A stretch of DNA of 64,000 nt, from positions 345,842 through 409,841 of the forward strand of contig NW_026089480.1 of NCBI RefSeq assembly GCF_933775445.1, read 5' to 3'. The position numbers were made by a program, and so were the translations under genes. The notes under the pieces are model-generated. The model searched no databases, was not told the DNA's origin, and saw only the letters and a program-made list of their open reading frames with translations. Of the stretch, positions 46,152 through 61,805 are shown in pieces (the first letter of the stretch is position 1; every line of letters starts with the position of its first letter). This DNA is from Argentina anserina (Eukaryota; Streptophyta; Magnoliopsida; Rosales; Rosaceae).

Positions 46152-49100
46152 TACGCAAACGATGTAAAGATACACAATTTGAATAGTAAAGATACGCAAA
46201 CGATGTAAAGATACTCAGTTTGAAAGAAACACACTCCCACACTTGCAAAACTCTCAAATACAATAGAAACTCGCATCAGAAGCCTTACAGAATGATACTC
46301 AAACGAGAAATGAAAAGATACACAATTGGAATAGTAAAGATACGCAAACGATGTAAAGATACACAATTGGAATAGTAAAGATACGCAAACGATGTAAAGA
46401 TACTCAGTTTGAAAGAAACACACTCCCACACTTGCAAAACTCTCAAATACAATAGAAACTCGCATCAGAAAGCCTTACAGAAAGATACTTAAACGAGAAA
46501 TGAAAAGATACACAATTGGAATAGTAAAGATACGCAAACGATGTCAAGATACACAATTGGAATAGTAAAGATACGCAAACGATGTAAAGATACTCAGTTT
46601 GAAAGAAACACACTCCCACACTTGCAAAACTCTCAAATTCAATAGAAACACGCATCAGAAAGCCTGACAGAAAGACACTGAAACGAGAAATGAAAAGATA
46701 CACAATTGGAATAGTAAAGATACGCAAACGATGTAAAGATACTCAGTTTGAAAGAAACACACTCCCACACTTGCAAAACTCTCAAATTCAATAGAAACTC
46801 GCATCAGAAGCCTTACTGAAAGATACTCAAACGAGAAATGAAGAGATACACAATTGGAATAGTAAAGATACGCAAACGATGTAAAGATACACAATTGGAA
46901 TAGTAAAGATACGCAAACGATGTAAAGATACTCAGTTTGAAAGAAACACACTCCCACACTTGCAAAACTCTCAAATACAATAGAAACTCGCATCAGAAGC
47001 CTTACAGAAAGATACTCAAACGAGAAATGAAAAGATACACAATTGGAATAGTAAAGATACGCAAACGATGAAAAGATACACAATTTGAATAGTAAAGATA
47101 CGCAAACGTGTAAAGATACTCAGTTTGAAAGAAACACACTCCCACACTTGCAAAACTCTCAAATACAATAGAAACCCGCATCAGAAGCCTTCCAGAAAGA
47201 TACTCAAACGAGAAATGAAAAGATACACAATTGGAATAGTAAAGATACGCAAACGATGTAAAGATACACAATTGGAATAGTAAAGATACGCAAACGATGT
47301 AAAGATACTCAGTTTGAAAGAAACACACTCCCACACTTGCAAAACTCTCAAATTCAATAGAAACTCGCATCAGAAAGCCTTACAGAAAGATACTCAAACG
47401 TGAAATGAAAAGATACACAATTGGAATAGTAAAGATACGCAAACGATGTAAAGATACACAATTGGAATAGTAAAGATACGCAAACGATGTAAAGATACTC
47501 AGTTTGAAAGAAACACACTCCCACACTTGCAAAACTCTCAAATTCAATAGAAACTCGCATTAGAAAGCCTTACAGAAAGACACTGAAACGAGAAATGAAA
47601 AGATACACAATTGGAATAGTAAAGATACGCAAACGATGTAAAGATACACAATTGGAATAGTAAAGATACGCAAACGATGTAAAGATACTCAGTTTGAAAG
47701 AAACACACTCCCACACTTGCAAAACTCTCAAATTCAATAGAAACTCGCATCAGAAAGCCTTACAGAAAGATACTCAAACGTGAAATGAAAAGATACACAA
47801 TTGGAATAGTAAAGATACGCAAACGATGTAAAGATACTCAGTTTGAAAGAAACACACTCCCACACTTGCAAAACTCTCAAATTCAATAGAATCTGGCATC
47901 AGAAAGCCTTACATAAAGATACTCAAATGAGAAGTGAAAAGATACACAATTGGAATAGTAAAGATACGCAAACGATGTAAAGATACACAATTGGAATAGT
48001 AAAGATACGCAAACGATGTAAAGATACTCAGTTTGAAAGAAACACACTCCCACACTTGCAAAACTCTCAAATTCAATAGAAACTCGCATCAGAAAGCCTT
48101 ACAGAAAGATACTCAAACGAGAAATGAAAAGATACACAATTGGAATTGTAAAGATACGCAAACGATGTAAAGATACACAATTGGAATAGTAAAGATACGC
48201 AAACGATGTAAAGATACACAATTGGAATAGTAAAGATACGCAAACGATGTAAAGATACTCAGTTTGAAAGAAACACACTCCCACACTTGCAAAACTCTCA
48301 AATTCAATAGAAACTCGCATCAGAAAGCCTTACAGAATGATACTCAAACGAGAAATGAAAAGATACACAATTGGAATAGTAAAGATACGCAAACGATGTA
48401 AAGATACACAATTGGAATAGTAAAGATACGCAAACGATGTAAAGATACTCAGTTTGAAAGAAACACACTCCCACACTTGCAAAACTCTCAAATACAATAG
48501 AAACTCGCATCAGAAGCCTTACAGAAAGATACTCAAACGAGAAATGAAAAGATACACAATTGGAATAGTAAAGATACGCAAACGATGAAAAGATACACAA
48601 TTTGAATAGTAAAGATACGCAAACGATGTAAAGATACTCAGTTTGAAAGAAACACACTCCCACACTTGCAAAACTCTCAAATACAATAGAAACCCGCATC
48701 AGAAGCCTTCCAGAAAGATACTCAAACGAGAAATGTAAAGATACACAATTGGAATAGTAAAGATACGCAAACGATGTAAAGATACACAATTGGAATAGTA
48801 AAGATACGCAAACGATGTAAAGATACTCAGTTTGAAAGAAACACACTCCCACACTTGCAAAACTCTCAAATTCAATAGAAACTCGCATCAGAAAGCCTTA
48901 CAGAAAGATACTCAAACGTGAAATGAAAAGATACACAATTGGAATAGTAAAGATACGCAAACGATGTAAAGATACTCAGTTTGAAAGAAACACACTCCCA
49001 CACTTGCAAAACTCTCAAATACAATAGAAACTCGCATCAGAAGCCTTACAGAAAGATACTCAAACGAGAAATGAAAAGATACACAATTGGAATAGTAAAG

Positions 49101-49565
49101 ATACGCAAACGATGTAAAGATACTCAGTTTGAAAGAAACACACTCCCACACTTGCAAAACTCTCAAATTCAATAGAAACTCGCATCAGAAAGCCTTACAG
49201 AATGATACTCAAACGAGAAATGAAAAGATACACAATTGGAATAGTAAAGATACGCAAACGATGTAAAGATACACAATTGGAATAGTAAAGATACGCAAAC
49301 GATGTAAAGATACTCAGTTTGAAAGAAACACACTCCCACACTTGCAAAACTCTCAAATTCAATAGAAACTCGCATCAGAAAGCCTTACAGAAAGACACTG
49401 AAACGAGAAATGAAAAGATACACAATTGGAATAGTAAAGATACGCAAACGATGTAAAGATACACAATTGGAATAGTAAAGATACGCAAACGATGTAAAGA
49501 TACTCAGTTTGAAAGAAACACACTCCCACACTTGCAAAACTCTCAAATTCAATAGAAACTCGCAT

Positions 49566-52500
49566 CAGAAAGCCTTACAGAAAGATACTCAAACGTGAAA
49601 TGAAAAGATACACAATTGGAATAGTAAAGATACGCAAACGATGTAAAGATACTCAGTTTGAAAGAAACACACTCCCACACTTGCAAAACTCTCAAATTCA
49701 ATAGAAACTCGCATCAGAAAGCCTTACAGAAAGATACTCAAACGTGAAATGAAAAGATACACAATTGGAATAGTAAAGATACGCAAACGATGTAAAGATA
49801 CTCAGTTTGAAAGAAACACACTCCCACACTTGCAAAACTCTCAAATTCAATAGAAACTGGCATCAGAAAGCCTTACAGAAAGATACTCAAATGAGAAATG
49901 AAAAGATACACAATTGGAATAGTAAAGATACGCAAACGATGTAAAGATACACAATTGGAATAGTAAAGATACGCAAACGATGTAAAGATACTCAGTTTGA
50001 AAGAAACACACTCCCACACTTGCAAAACTCTCAAATTCAATAGAAACTCGCATCAGAAAGCTTTACAGAAAGATACTCAAACGAGAAATGAAAAGATACA
50101 CAATTGGAATTGTAAAGATACGCAAACGATGTAAAGATACACAATTGGAATAGTAAAGATACGCAAACGATGTAAAGATACACAATTGGAATAGTAAAGA
50201 TACGCAAACGATGTAAAGATACTCAGTTTGAAAGAAACACACTCCCACACTTGCAAAACTCTCAAATTCAATAGAAACTCGCATCAGAAAGCCTTACAGA
50301 AAGACACTGAAACGAGAAATGAAAAGATACACAATTGGAATAGTAAAGATACGCAAACGATGTAAAGATACTCAGTTTGAAAGAAACACACTCCCACACT
50401 TGCAAAACTCTCAAATACAATAGAAACTCGCATCAGAAAGCCTTACAGAAAGATACTCAAACGTGAAATGAAAAGATACACAATTGGAATAGTAAAGATA
50501 CGCAAACGATGTAAAGATACAAAATTGGAATAGTATAGATACGCAAATGATGTAAAGATACACAGTTTGAAAGAAACACACTCCCACACTTGCAAAACTC
50601 TCAAATTCAATAGAAACTGGCATCAGAAAGCCTTACAGAAAGATACTCAAACGAGAAATGAAAAGATACACAATTGGAATAGTAAAGATACGCAAACGAT
50701 GTAAAGATACACAATTTGAATAGTAAAGATACGCAAACGATGTAAAGATACTCAGTTTGAAAGAAACACACTCCCACACTTGCAAAACTCTCAAATTCAA
50801 TAGAAACTGGCATCAGAAAGCCTTACAGAAAGATACTCAAACGAGAAATGAAAAGATACACAATTGGAATAGTAAAGATACGCAAACGATGTAAAGATAC
50901 ACAATTGGAATAGTAAAGATACGCAAACGATGTAAAGATACTCAGTTTGAAAGAAACACACTCCCACACTTGCAAAACTCTCAAATTCAATAGAAACTGG
51001 CATCAGAAAGCCTTACAGAAAGACACTGAAACGAGAAATGAAAAGATACACAATTGGAATAGTAAAGATACGCAAACGATGTAAAGATACTCAGTTTGAA
51101 AGAAACACACTCCCACACATGCAAAACTCTCAAATACAATAGAAACTCGCATCAAAAGCCTTACCGAAAGATACTCAAACGAGAAATGAAAAGATACACA
51201 ATTGGAATAGTAAAGATACGCAAACGATGTAAAGATACACAATTTGAATAGTAAAGATACGCAAACGATGTAAAGATACTCAGTTTGAAAGAAACACACT
51301 CCCACACTTGCAAGACTCTCAAATACAATAGAAACCGGCATCAGAAGCCTTACAGATAGATACTCAAACGAGAAATGAAAAGATACACAATTGGAATAGT
51401 AAAGATACGCAAACGATGAAAAGATACACAATTTGAATAGTAAAGATACGCAAACGATGTAAAGATACTCAGTTTGAAAGAAACACACTCCCACACTTGC
51501 AAAACTCTCAAATACAATAGAAACCCGCATCAGAAGCCTTCCAGAAAGATACTCAAACGAGAAATGAAAAGATACACAATTGGAATAGTAAAGATACGCA
51601 AACGATGTAAAGATACTCAGTTTGAAAGAAACACACTCCCACACTTGCAAAACTCTCAAATACAATAGAAACCCGCATCAGAAGCCTTCCAGAAAGATAC
51701 TCAAACGAGAAATGAAAAGATACACAATTGGAATAGTAAAGATACGCAAACGATGTAAAGATACTCAGTTTGAAAGAAACACACTCCCACACTTGCAAAA
51801 CTCTCAAATTCAATAGAAACTCGCATCAGAAAGCCTTACAGAAAGATACTCAAACGTGAAATGAAAAGATACACAATTGGAATAGTAAAGATACGCAAAC
51901 GATGTAAAGATACTCAGTTTGAAAGAAACACACTCCCACACTTGCAAAACTCTCAAATTCAATAGAAACTCGCATCAGAAGCCTTACAGAAAGATACTCA
52001 AACGAGAAATGAAAAGATACACAATTGGAATAGTAAAGATACGCAAACGATGTAAAGATACTCAGTTTGAAAGAAACACACTCCCACACTTGCAAAACTC
52101 TCAAATTCAATAGAAACTCGCATCAGAAAGCCTTACAGAATGATACTCAAACGAGAAATGAAAAGATACACAATTGGAATAGTAAAGATACGCAAACGAT
52201 GTAAAGATACACAATTGGAATAGTAAAGATACGCAAACGATGTAAAGATACTCAGTTTGAAAGAAACACACTCCCACACTTGCAAGACTCTCAAATACAA
52301 TAGAAACCGGCATCAGAAGCCTTACAGATAGATACTCAAACGAGAAATGAAAAGATACACAATTGGAATAGTAAAGATACGCAAACGATGAAAAGATACA
52401 CAATTTGAATAGTAAAGATACGCAAACGATGTAAAGATACTCAGTTTGAAAGAAACACACTCCCACACTTGCAAAACTCTCAAATACAATAGAAACCCGC

Positions 52501-55500
52501 ATCAGAAGCCTTCCAGAAAGATACTCAAACGTGAAATGAAAAGATACACAATTGGAATAGTAAAGATACGCAAACGATGTAAAGATACTCAGTTTGAAAG
52601 AAACACACTCCCACACTTGCAAAACTCTCAAATTCAATAGAAACTCGCATCAGAAAGCCTTACAGAAAGATACTCAAACGTGAAATGAAAAGATACACAA
52701 TTGGAATAGTAAAGATACGCAAACGATGTAAAGATACTCAGTTTGAAAGAAACACACTCCCACACTTGCAAAACTCTCAAATTCAATAGAAACTCGCATC
52801 AGAAGCCTTACAGAAAGATACTCAAACGAGAAATGAAAAGATACACAATTGGAATAGTAAAGATACGCAAACGATGTAAAGATACTCAGTTTGAAAGAAA
52901 CACACTCCCACACTTGCAAAACTCTCAAATTCAATAGAAACTCGCATCAGAAAGCCTTACAAAATGATACTCAAACGAGAAATGAAAAGATACACAATTG
53001 GAATAGTAAAGATACGCAAACGATGTAAAGATACACAATTGGAATAGTAAAGATACGCAAACGATGTAAAGATACTCAGTTTGAAAGAAACACACTCCCA
53101 CACTTGCAAAACTCTCAAATTCAATAGAAACTCGCATCAGAAAGCCTTACAGAAAGACACTGAAACGAGAAATGAAAAGATACACAATTGGAATAGTAAA
53201 GATACGCAAACGATGTAAAGATACTCAGTTTGAAAGAAACACACTCCCACACTTGCAAAACTCTCAAATTCAATAGAAACTCGCATCAGAAAGCCTTACA
53301 GAAAGATACTCAAACGTGAAATGAAAAGATACACAATTGGAATAGTAAAGATACGCAAACGATGTAAAGATACTCAGTTTGAAAGAAACACACTCCCACA
53401 CTTGCAAAACTCTCAAATTCAATAGAAACTCGCATCAGAAAGCCTTACAGAAAGATACTCAAACGTGAAATGAAAAGATACACAATTGGAATAGTAAAGA
53501 TACGCAAACGATGTAAAGATACTCAGTTTGAAAGAAACACACTCCCACACTTGCAAAACTCTCAAATTCAATAGAAACTGGCATCAGAAAGCCTTACAGA
53601 AAGATACTCAAATGAGAAATGAAAAGATACACAATTGGAATAGTAAAGATACGCAAACGATGTAAAGATACACAATTGGAATAGTAAAGATACGCAAACG
53701 ATGTAAAGATACTCAGTTTGAAAGAAACACACTCCCACACTTGCAAAACTCTCAAATTCAATAGAAACTCGCATCAGAAAGCTTTACAGAAAGATACTCA
53801 AACGAGAAATGAAAAGATACACAATTGGAATTGTAAAGATACGCAAACGATGTAAAGATACACAATTGGAATAGTAAAGATACGCAAACGATGTAAAGAT
53901 ACACAATTGGAATAGTAAAGATACGCAAACGATGTAAAGATACTCAGTTTGAAAGAAACACACTCCCACACTTGCAAAACTCTCAAATTCAATAGAAACT
54001 CGCATCAGAAAGCCTTACAGAAAGACACTGAAACGAGAAATGAAAAGATACACAATTGGAATAGTAAAGATACGCAAACGATGTAAAGATACTCAGTTTG
54101 AAAGAAACACACTCCCACACTTGCAAAACTCTCAAATTCAATAGAAACTCGCATCAGAAAGCCTTACAGAAAGATACTCAAACGAGAAATGAAAAGATAC
54201 ACAATTGGAATAGTAAAGATACGCAAACGATGTAAAGATACAAAATTGGAATAGTATAGATACGCAAATGATGTAAAGATACACAGTTTGAAAGAAACAC
54301 ACTCCCACACTTGCAAAACTCTCAAATTCAATAGAAACTGGCATCAGAAAGCCTTACAGAAAGATACTCAAACGAGAAATGAAAAGATACACAATTGGAA
54401 TAGTAAAGATACGCAAACGATGTAAAGATACACAATTTGAATAGTAAAGATACGCAAACGATGTAAAGATACTCAGTTTGAAAGAAACACACTCCCACAC
54501 TTGCAAAACTCTCAAATTCAATAGAAACTGGCATCAGAAAGCCTTACAGAAAGATACTCAAACGAGAAATGAAAAGATACACAATTGGAATAGTAAAGAT
54601 ACGCAAACGATGTAAAGATACACAATTGGAATAGTAAAGATACGCAAACGATGTAAAGATACTCAGTTTGAAAGAAACACACTCCCACACTTGCAAAACT
54701 CTCAAATTCAATAGAAACTGGCATCAGAAAGCCTTACAGAAAGACACTGAAACGAGAAATGAAAAGATACACAATTGGAATAGTAAAGATACGCAAACGA
54801 TGTAAAGATACTCAGTTTGAAAGAAACACACTCCCACACATGCAAAACTCTCAAATACAATAGAAACTCGCATCAAAAGCCTTACCGAAAGATACTCAAA
54901 CGAGAAATGAAAAGATACACAATTGGAATAGTAAAGATACGCAAACGATGTAAAGATACACAATTTGAATAGTAAAGATACGCAAACGATGTAAAGATAC
55001 TCAGTTTGAAAGAAACACACTCCCACACTTGCAAGACTCTCAAATACAATAGAAACCGGCATCAGAAGCCTTACAGATAGATACTCAAACGAGAAATGAA
55101 AAGATACACAATTGGAATAGTAAAGATACGCAAACGATGAAAAGATACACAATTTGAATAGTAAAGATACGCAAACGATGTAAAGATACTCAGTTTGAAA
55201 GAAACACACTCCCACACTTGCAAAACTCTCAAATACAATAGAAACCCGCATCAGAAGCCTTACAGAAAGATACTCAAACGAGAAATGAAAAGATACACAA
55301 TTGGAATAGTAAAGATACGCAAACGATGTAAAGATACTCAGTTTGAAAGAAACACACTCCCACACTTGCAAAACTCTCAAATACAATAGAAACCCGCATC
55401 AGAAGCCTTCCAGAAAGATACTCAAACGAGAAATGAAAAGATACACAATTGGAATAGTAAAGATACGCAAACGATGTAAAGATACTCAGTTTGAAAGAAA

Positions 55501-57007
55501 CACACTCCCACACTTGCAAAACTCTCAAATTCAATAGAAACTCGCATCAGAAAGCCTTACAGAAAGATACTCAAACGTGAAATGAAAAGATACACAATTG
55601 GAATAGTAAAGATACGCAAACGATGTAAAGATACTCAGTTTGAAAGAAACACACTCCCACACTTGCAAAACTCTCAAATTCAATAGAAACTCGCATCAGA
55701 AGCCTTACAGAAAGATACTCAAACGAGAAATGAAAAGATACACAATTGGAATAGTAAAGATACGCAAACGATGTAAAGATACTCAGTTTGAAAGAAACAC
55801 ACTCCCACACTTGCAAAACTCTCAAATTCAATAGAAACTCGCATCAGAAAGCCTTACAGAATGATACTCAAACGAGAAATGAAAAGATACACAATTGGAA
55901 TAGTAAAGATACGCAAACGATGTAAAGATACACAATTGGAATAGTAAAGATACGCAAACGATGTAAAGATACTCAGTTTGAAAGAAACACACTCCCACAC
56001 TTGCAAGACTCTCAAATACAATAGAAACCGGCATCAGAAGCCTTACAGAAAGATACTCAAACGAGAAATGAAAAGATACACAATTAGAATAGTAAAGATA
56101 CGCAAACGATGAAAAGATACACAATTTGAATAGTAAAGATACGCAAACGATGTAAAGATACTCAGTTTGAAAGAAACACACTCCCACACTTGCAAAACTC
56201 TCAAATACAATAGAAACCCGCATCAGAAGCCTTCCAGAAAGATACTCAAACGTGAAATGAAAAGATACACAATTGGAATAGTAAAGATACGCAAACGATG
56301 TAAAGATACTCAGTTTGAAAGAAACACACTCCCACACTTGCAAAACTCTCAAATTCAATAGAAACTCGCATCAGAAAGCCTTACAGAAAGATACTCAAAC
56401 GTGAAATGAAAAGATACACAATTGGAATAGTAAAGATACGCAAACGATGTAAAGATACTCAGTTTGAAAGAAACACACTCCCACACTTGCAAAACTCTCA
56501 AATTCAATAGAAACTCGCATCAGAAGCCTTACAGAAAGATACTCAAACGAGAAATGAAAAGATACACAATTGGAATAGTAAAGATACGCAAACGATGTAA
56601 AGATACTCAGTTTGAAAGAAACACACTCCCACACTTGCAAAACTCTCAAATTCAATAGAAACTCGCATCAGAAAGCCTTACAAAATGATACTCAAACGAG
56701 AAATGAAAAGATACACAATTGGAATAGTAAAGATACGCAAACGATGTAAAGATACACAATTGGAATAGTAAAGATACGCAAACGATGTAAAGATACTCAG
56801 TTTGAAAGAAACACACTCCCACACTTGCAAAACTCTCAAATTCAATAGAAACTCGCATCAGAAAGCCTTACAGAAAGACACTGAAACGAGAAATGAAAAG
56901 ATACACAATTGGAATAGTAAAGATACGCAAACGATGTAAAGATACTCAGTTTGAAAGAAACACACTCCCACACTTGCAAAACTCTCAAATTCAATAGAAA
57001 CTCGCAT
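49566..57007. repeat. 3721-bp tandem block duplication in the right array
   Basis: About 49566-53286 recurs at about 53287-57007, a shift of 3721 bp. Matching landmarks are agctttacag (50059 and 53780), the ggaattgtaaag variant (50105 and 53826), gatacaaaattgg (50516 and 54237), cacacatgcaaaac (51114 and 54835) and gccttaccgaaag (51158 and 54879). A further partial copy follows near 57000-57590, shifted 2853 bp from the second copy. Boundaries are approximate. Differences include gaagccttcc versus gaagccttac in some units. Confidence 0.85.
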
Positions 57008-57590
57008 CAGAAAGCCTTACAGAAAGATACTCAAACGTGAAATGAAAAGATACACAATTGGAATAGTAAAGATACGCAAACGATGTAAAGATACAAAATT
57101 GGAATAGTATAGATACGCAAATGATGTAAAGATACACAGTTTGAAAGAAACACACTCCCACACTTGCAAAACTCTCAAATTCAATAGAAACTGGCATCAG
57201 AAAGCCTTACAGAAAGATACTCAAACGAGAAATGAAAAGATACACAATTGGAATAGTAAAGATACGCAAACGATGTAAAGATACACAATTTGAATAGTAA
57301 AGATACGCAAACGATGTAAAGATACTCAGTTTGAAAGAAACACACTCCCACACTTGCAAAACTCTCAAATTCAATAGAAACTGGCATCAGAAAGCCTTAC
57401 AGAAAGATACTCAAACGAGAAATGAAAAGATACACAATTGGAATAGTAAAGATACGCAAACGATGTAAAGATACACAATTGGAATAGTAAAGATACGCAA
57501 ACGATGTAAAGATACTCAGTTTGAAAGAAACACACTCCCACACTTGCAAAACTCTCAAATTCAATAGAAACTGGCATCAGAAAGCCTTAC

Positions 57591-58150
57591 AGAAAGACAC
57601 TGAAACGAGAAATGAAAAGATACACAATTGGAATAGTAAAGATACGCAAACGATGTAAAGATACTCAGTTTGAAAGAAACACACTCCCACACTTGCAAAA
57701 CTCTCAAATTCGATAGAAACTCGCATCAGAAAGCCTTACAGAAAGACACTGAAACGAGAAATGAAAAGATACAAAATTGGAATAGTAAAGATACGCAAAC
57801 GATGTAAAGATACTCAGTTTGAAAGAAACACACTCCCACACTTGCAAAACTCTCAAATTCGATAGAAACTCGCATCAGAAAGCCTTACAGAAAGACACTG
57901 AAACGAGAAATGAAAAGATACACAATTGGAATAGTAAAGATACGCAAACGATGTAAAGATACTCAGTTTGAAAGAAACACACTCCCACACTTGCAAAACT
58001 CTCAAATTCGATAGAAACTCGCATCAGAAAGCCTTACAGAAAGACACTGAAACGAGAAATGAAAAGATACAAAATTGGAATAGTAAAGATACGCAAACGA
58101 TGTAAAGATACTCAGTTTGAAAGAAACACACTCCCACACTTGCAAAACTC
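57591..58150. repeat. Run of 148-bp units with ttcgatag variant
   Basis: Consecutive 148-bp units, each with a single 41-bp module and each carrying aaattcgatagaaac (57705, 57853 and 58001), with gatacaaaattgg in alternate units. This gives a local 296-bp dimer pattern. It is a small, freshly homogenised patch. Confidence 0.8.
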
Positions 58151-59099
58151 TCAAATACAATAGAAACCCGCATCAGAAGCTTTACAGAAAGACACTGAAA
58201 CGAGAAATGAAAAGATACACAATTGGAATAGTAAAGATACGCAAACGATGTAAAGATACTCAGTTTGAAAGAAACACACTCCCACACTTGCAAAACTCTC
58301 AAATACAATAGAAACTCGCATCAGAAGCCTTACCGAAATATACTCAAACGAGAAATGAAAAGATACACAATTGGAATAGTAAAGATACGCAAACGATGTA
58401 AAGATACACAATTTGAATAGTAAAGATACGCAAACGATGTAAAGATACTCAGTTTGAAAGAAACACACTCCCACACTTGCAAGACTCTCAAATACAATAG
58501 AAACCGGCATCAGAAGCCTTACAGATAGATACTCAAACGAGAAATGAAAAGATACACAATTGGAATAGTAAAGATACGCAAACGATGTAAAGATACACAG
58601 TTGGAATAGTAAAGATACGCAAACGATGTAAAGATACTCAGTTTGAAAGAAACACACTCCCACACTTGCAAAACTCTCAAATTCAATAGAAACACGCATC
58701 AGAAAGCCTTACAGAAAGACACTGAAACGAGAAATGAAAAGATACACAATTGGAATAGTAAAGATTCGCAAACGATGTAAAGATAGACAATTGGAATAGT
58801 AAAGATACGCAAACGATGTAAAGATACTCAGTTTGAAAGAAACACACTCCCACACTTGCAAAACTCTCAAATACAATAGAAACTCGCATCAGAAGCCTTA
58901 CAGCAAGATACTCAAACGAGAAATGAAAAGATACATAATTAGAATAGTAAAGATACGCAAACGATGTAAAGATACACAATTGGAATTGTAAAGATACGCA
59001 AACGATGTAAACATACTCAGTTTGAAAGAAACACACTCCCACACTTGCAAAACTCTCAAATTCAATAGAAACTCGCATCAGAAAGCCTTACAGAAAGAT

Positions 59100-61805
59100 A
59101 CTCAAACGAGAAATGAAAAGATACACAATTGGAATAGTAAATATACGCAAACGATGTAAAGATACTCAGTTTGAAAGAAACACACTCCCACACTTGCAAA
59201 ACTCTCAAATTCAATAGAAACTCGCATCAGAAAGCCTTACAGAAAGATACTCAAACGAGAAATGAAAAGATACACAATTGGAATAGTAAAGATACGCAAA
59301 CGATGTAAAGATAGACAATTGGAATAGTAAAGATACGCAAACGATGTAAAGATACTCAGTTTGAAAGAAACACACTCCCACACTTGCAAAACTCTCAAAT
59401 ACAATAGAAACTCGCATCAGAAGCCTTACAGCAAGATACTCAAACGAGAAATGAAAAGATACATAATTAGAATAGTAAAGATACGCAAACGATGTAAAGA
59501 TACACAATTGGAATTGTAAAGATACGCAAACGATGTAAACATACTCAGTTTGAAAGAAACACACTCCCACACTTGCAAAACTCTCAAATTCAATAGAAAC
59601 TCGCATCAGAAAGCCTTACAGAAAGATACTCAAACGAGAAATGAAAAGATACACAATTGGAATAGTAAAGATACGCAAACGATGTAAAGATACTCAGTTT
59701 GAAAGAAACACACTCCCACACTTGCAAAACTCTCAAATTCAATAGAATATGGCATCAGAAAGCCTTACAGAAAGATACTCAAACGAGAAATGAAAAGATA
59801 CACAATTGGAATAGTAAAGATACGCAAACGATGTAAAGATACACAATTGGAATAGTAAAGATACGCAAACGATGTAAAGATACTCAGTTTGAAAGAAACA
59901 CACTCCCACACTTGCAAAACTCTCAAATTCAATAGAAACTCGCATCAGAAAGCCTTACAGAAAGATACTCAAACGAGAAATGAAAAGATACACAATTGGA
60001 ATAGTAAAGATACGCAAACGATGTAAAGATACTCAGTTTGAAAGAAACACACTCCCACACTTGCAAAACTCTCAAATACAATAGAAACTCGCATCAGAAG
60101 CCTTACAGAAAGATACTCAAACGAGAAATGAAAAGATACACAATTGGAATAGTAAAGATACGCAAACGATGTAAAGATACACAATTGGAATAGTAAAGAT
60201 ACGCAAACGATGTAAAGATACTCAGTTTGAAAGAAACACACTCCCACACTTGCAAAACTCTCAAATTCAATAGAAACTCGCATCAGAAGCCTTACAGAAA
60301 GATACTCAAACGAGAAATGAAAAGATACACAATTGGAATAGTAAAGAAACGCAAACGATGTAAAGATACTCAGTTTGAAAGAAACACACTCCCACACTTG
60401 CAAAACTCTCAAATTCAATAGAAACTCGCATCAGAAAGCCTTACAGAAAGATACTCAAACGAGAAATGAAAAGATACACAATTGGAATAGTAAATATACG
60501 CAAACGATGTAAAGATACTCAGTTTGAAAGAAACACACTCCCACACTTGCAAAACTCTCAAATTCAATAGAAACTCGCATCAGAAAGCCTTACAGAAAGA
60601 TACTCAAACGAGAAATGAAAAGATACACAATTGGAATAGTAAAGATACGCAAACGATGTAAAGATAGACAATTGGAATAGTAAAGATACGCAAACGATTT
60701 AAAGATACTCAGTTTGAAAGAAACACACTCCCACACTTGCAAAACTCTCAAATACAATAGAAACTCGCATCAGAAGCCTTACAGCAAGATACTCAAACGA
60801 GAAATGAAAAGATACATAATTAGAATAGTAAAGATACGCAAACGATGTAAAGATACACAATTGGAATTGTAAAGATACGCAAACGATGTAAACATACTCA
60901 GTTTGAAAGAAACACACTCCCACACTTGCAAAACTCTCAAATTCAATAGAAACTCGCATCAGAAAGCCTTACAGAAAGATACTCAAACGAGAAATGAAAA
61001 GATACACAATTGGAATAGTAAAGATACGCAAACGATGTAAAGATACTCAGTTTGAAAGAAACACACTCCCACACTTGCAAAACTCTCAAATTCAATAGAA
61101 TATGGCATCAGAAAGCCTTACAGAAAGATACTCAAACGAGAAATGAAAAGATACACAATTGGAATAGTAAAGATACGCAAACGATGTAAAGATACACAAT
61201 TGGAATAGTAAAGATACGCAAACGATGTAAAGATACTCAGTTTGAAAGAAACACACTCCCACACTTGCAAAACTCTCAAATTCAATAGAAACTCGCATCA
61301 GAAAGCCTTACAGAAAGATACTCAAACGAGAAATGAAAAGATACACAATTGGAATAGTAAAGATACGCAAACGATGTAAAGATACTCAGTTTGAAAGAAA
61401 CACACTCCCACACTTGCAAAACTCTCAAATACAATAGAAACTCGCATCAGAAGCCTTACAGAAAGATACTCAAACGAGAAATGAAAAGATACACAATTGG
61501 AATAGTAAAGATACGCAAACGATGTAAAGATACACAATTGGAATAGTAAAGATACGCAAACGATGTAAAGATACTCAGTTTGAAAGAAACACACTCCCAC
61601 ACTTGCAAAACTCTCAAATTCAATAGAAACTCGCATCAGAAGCCTTACAGAAAGATACTCAAACGAGAAATGAAAAGATACACAATTGGAATAGTAAAGA
61701 AACGCAAACGATGTAAAGATACTCAGTTTGAAAGAAACACACTCCCACACTTGCAAAACTCTCAAATTCAATAGAAACTCGCATCAGAAAGCCTTACAGA
61801 AAGAT
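59100..61805. repeat. 1353-bp tandem block duplication in the right array
   Basis: About 59100-60452 recurs at 60453-61805. Shared marks are gtaaatatacgc (59140 and 60493), gatagacaattgg (59311 and 60664), gcaagatactc with gatacataattag (59432/59459 and 60785/60812), agaatatggcatc (59747 and 61100) and gtaaagaaacgc (60343 and 61696). One private change is acgatttaaag at 60697. Ends are approximate. Confidence 0.87.
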
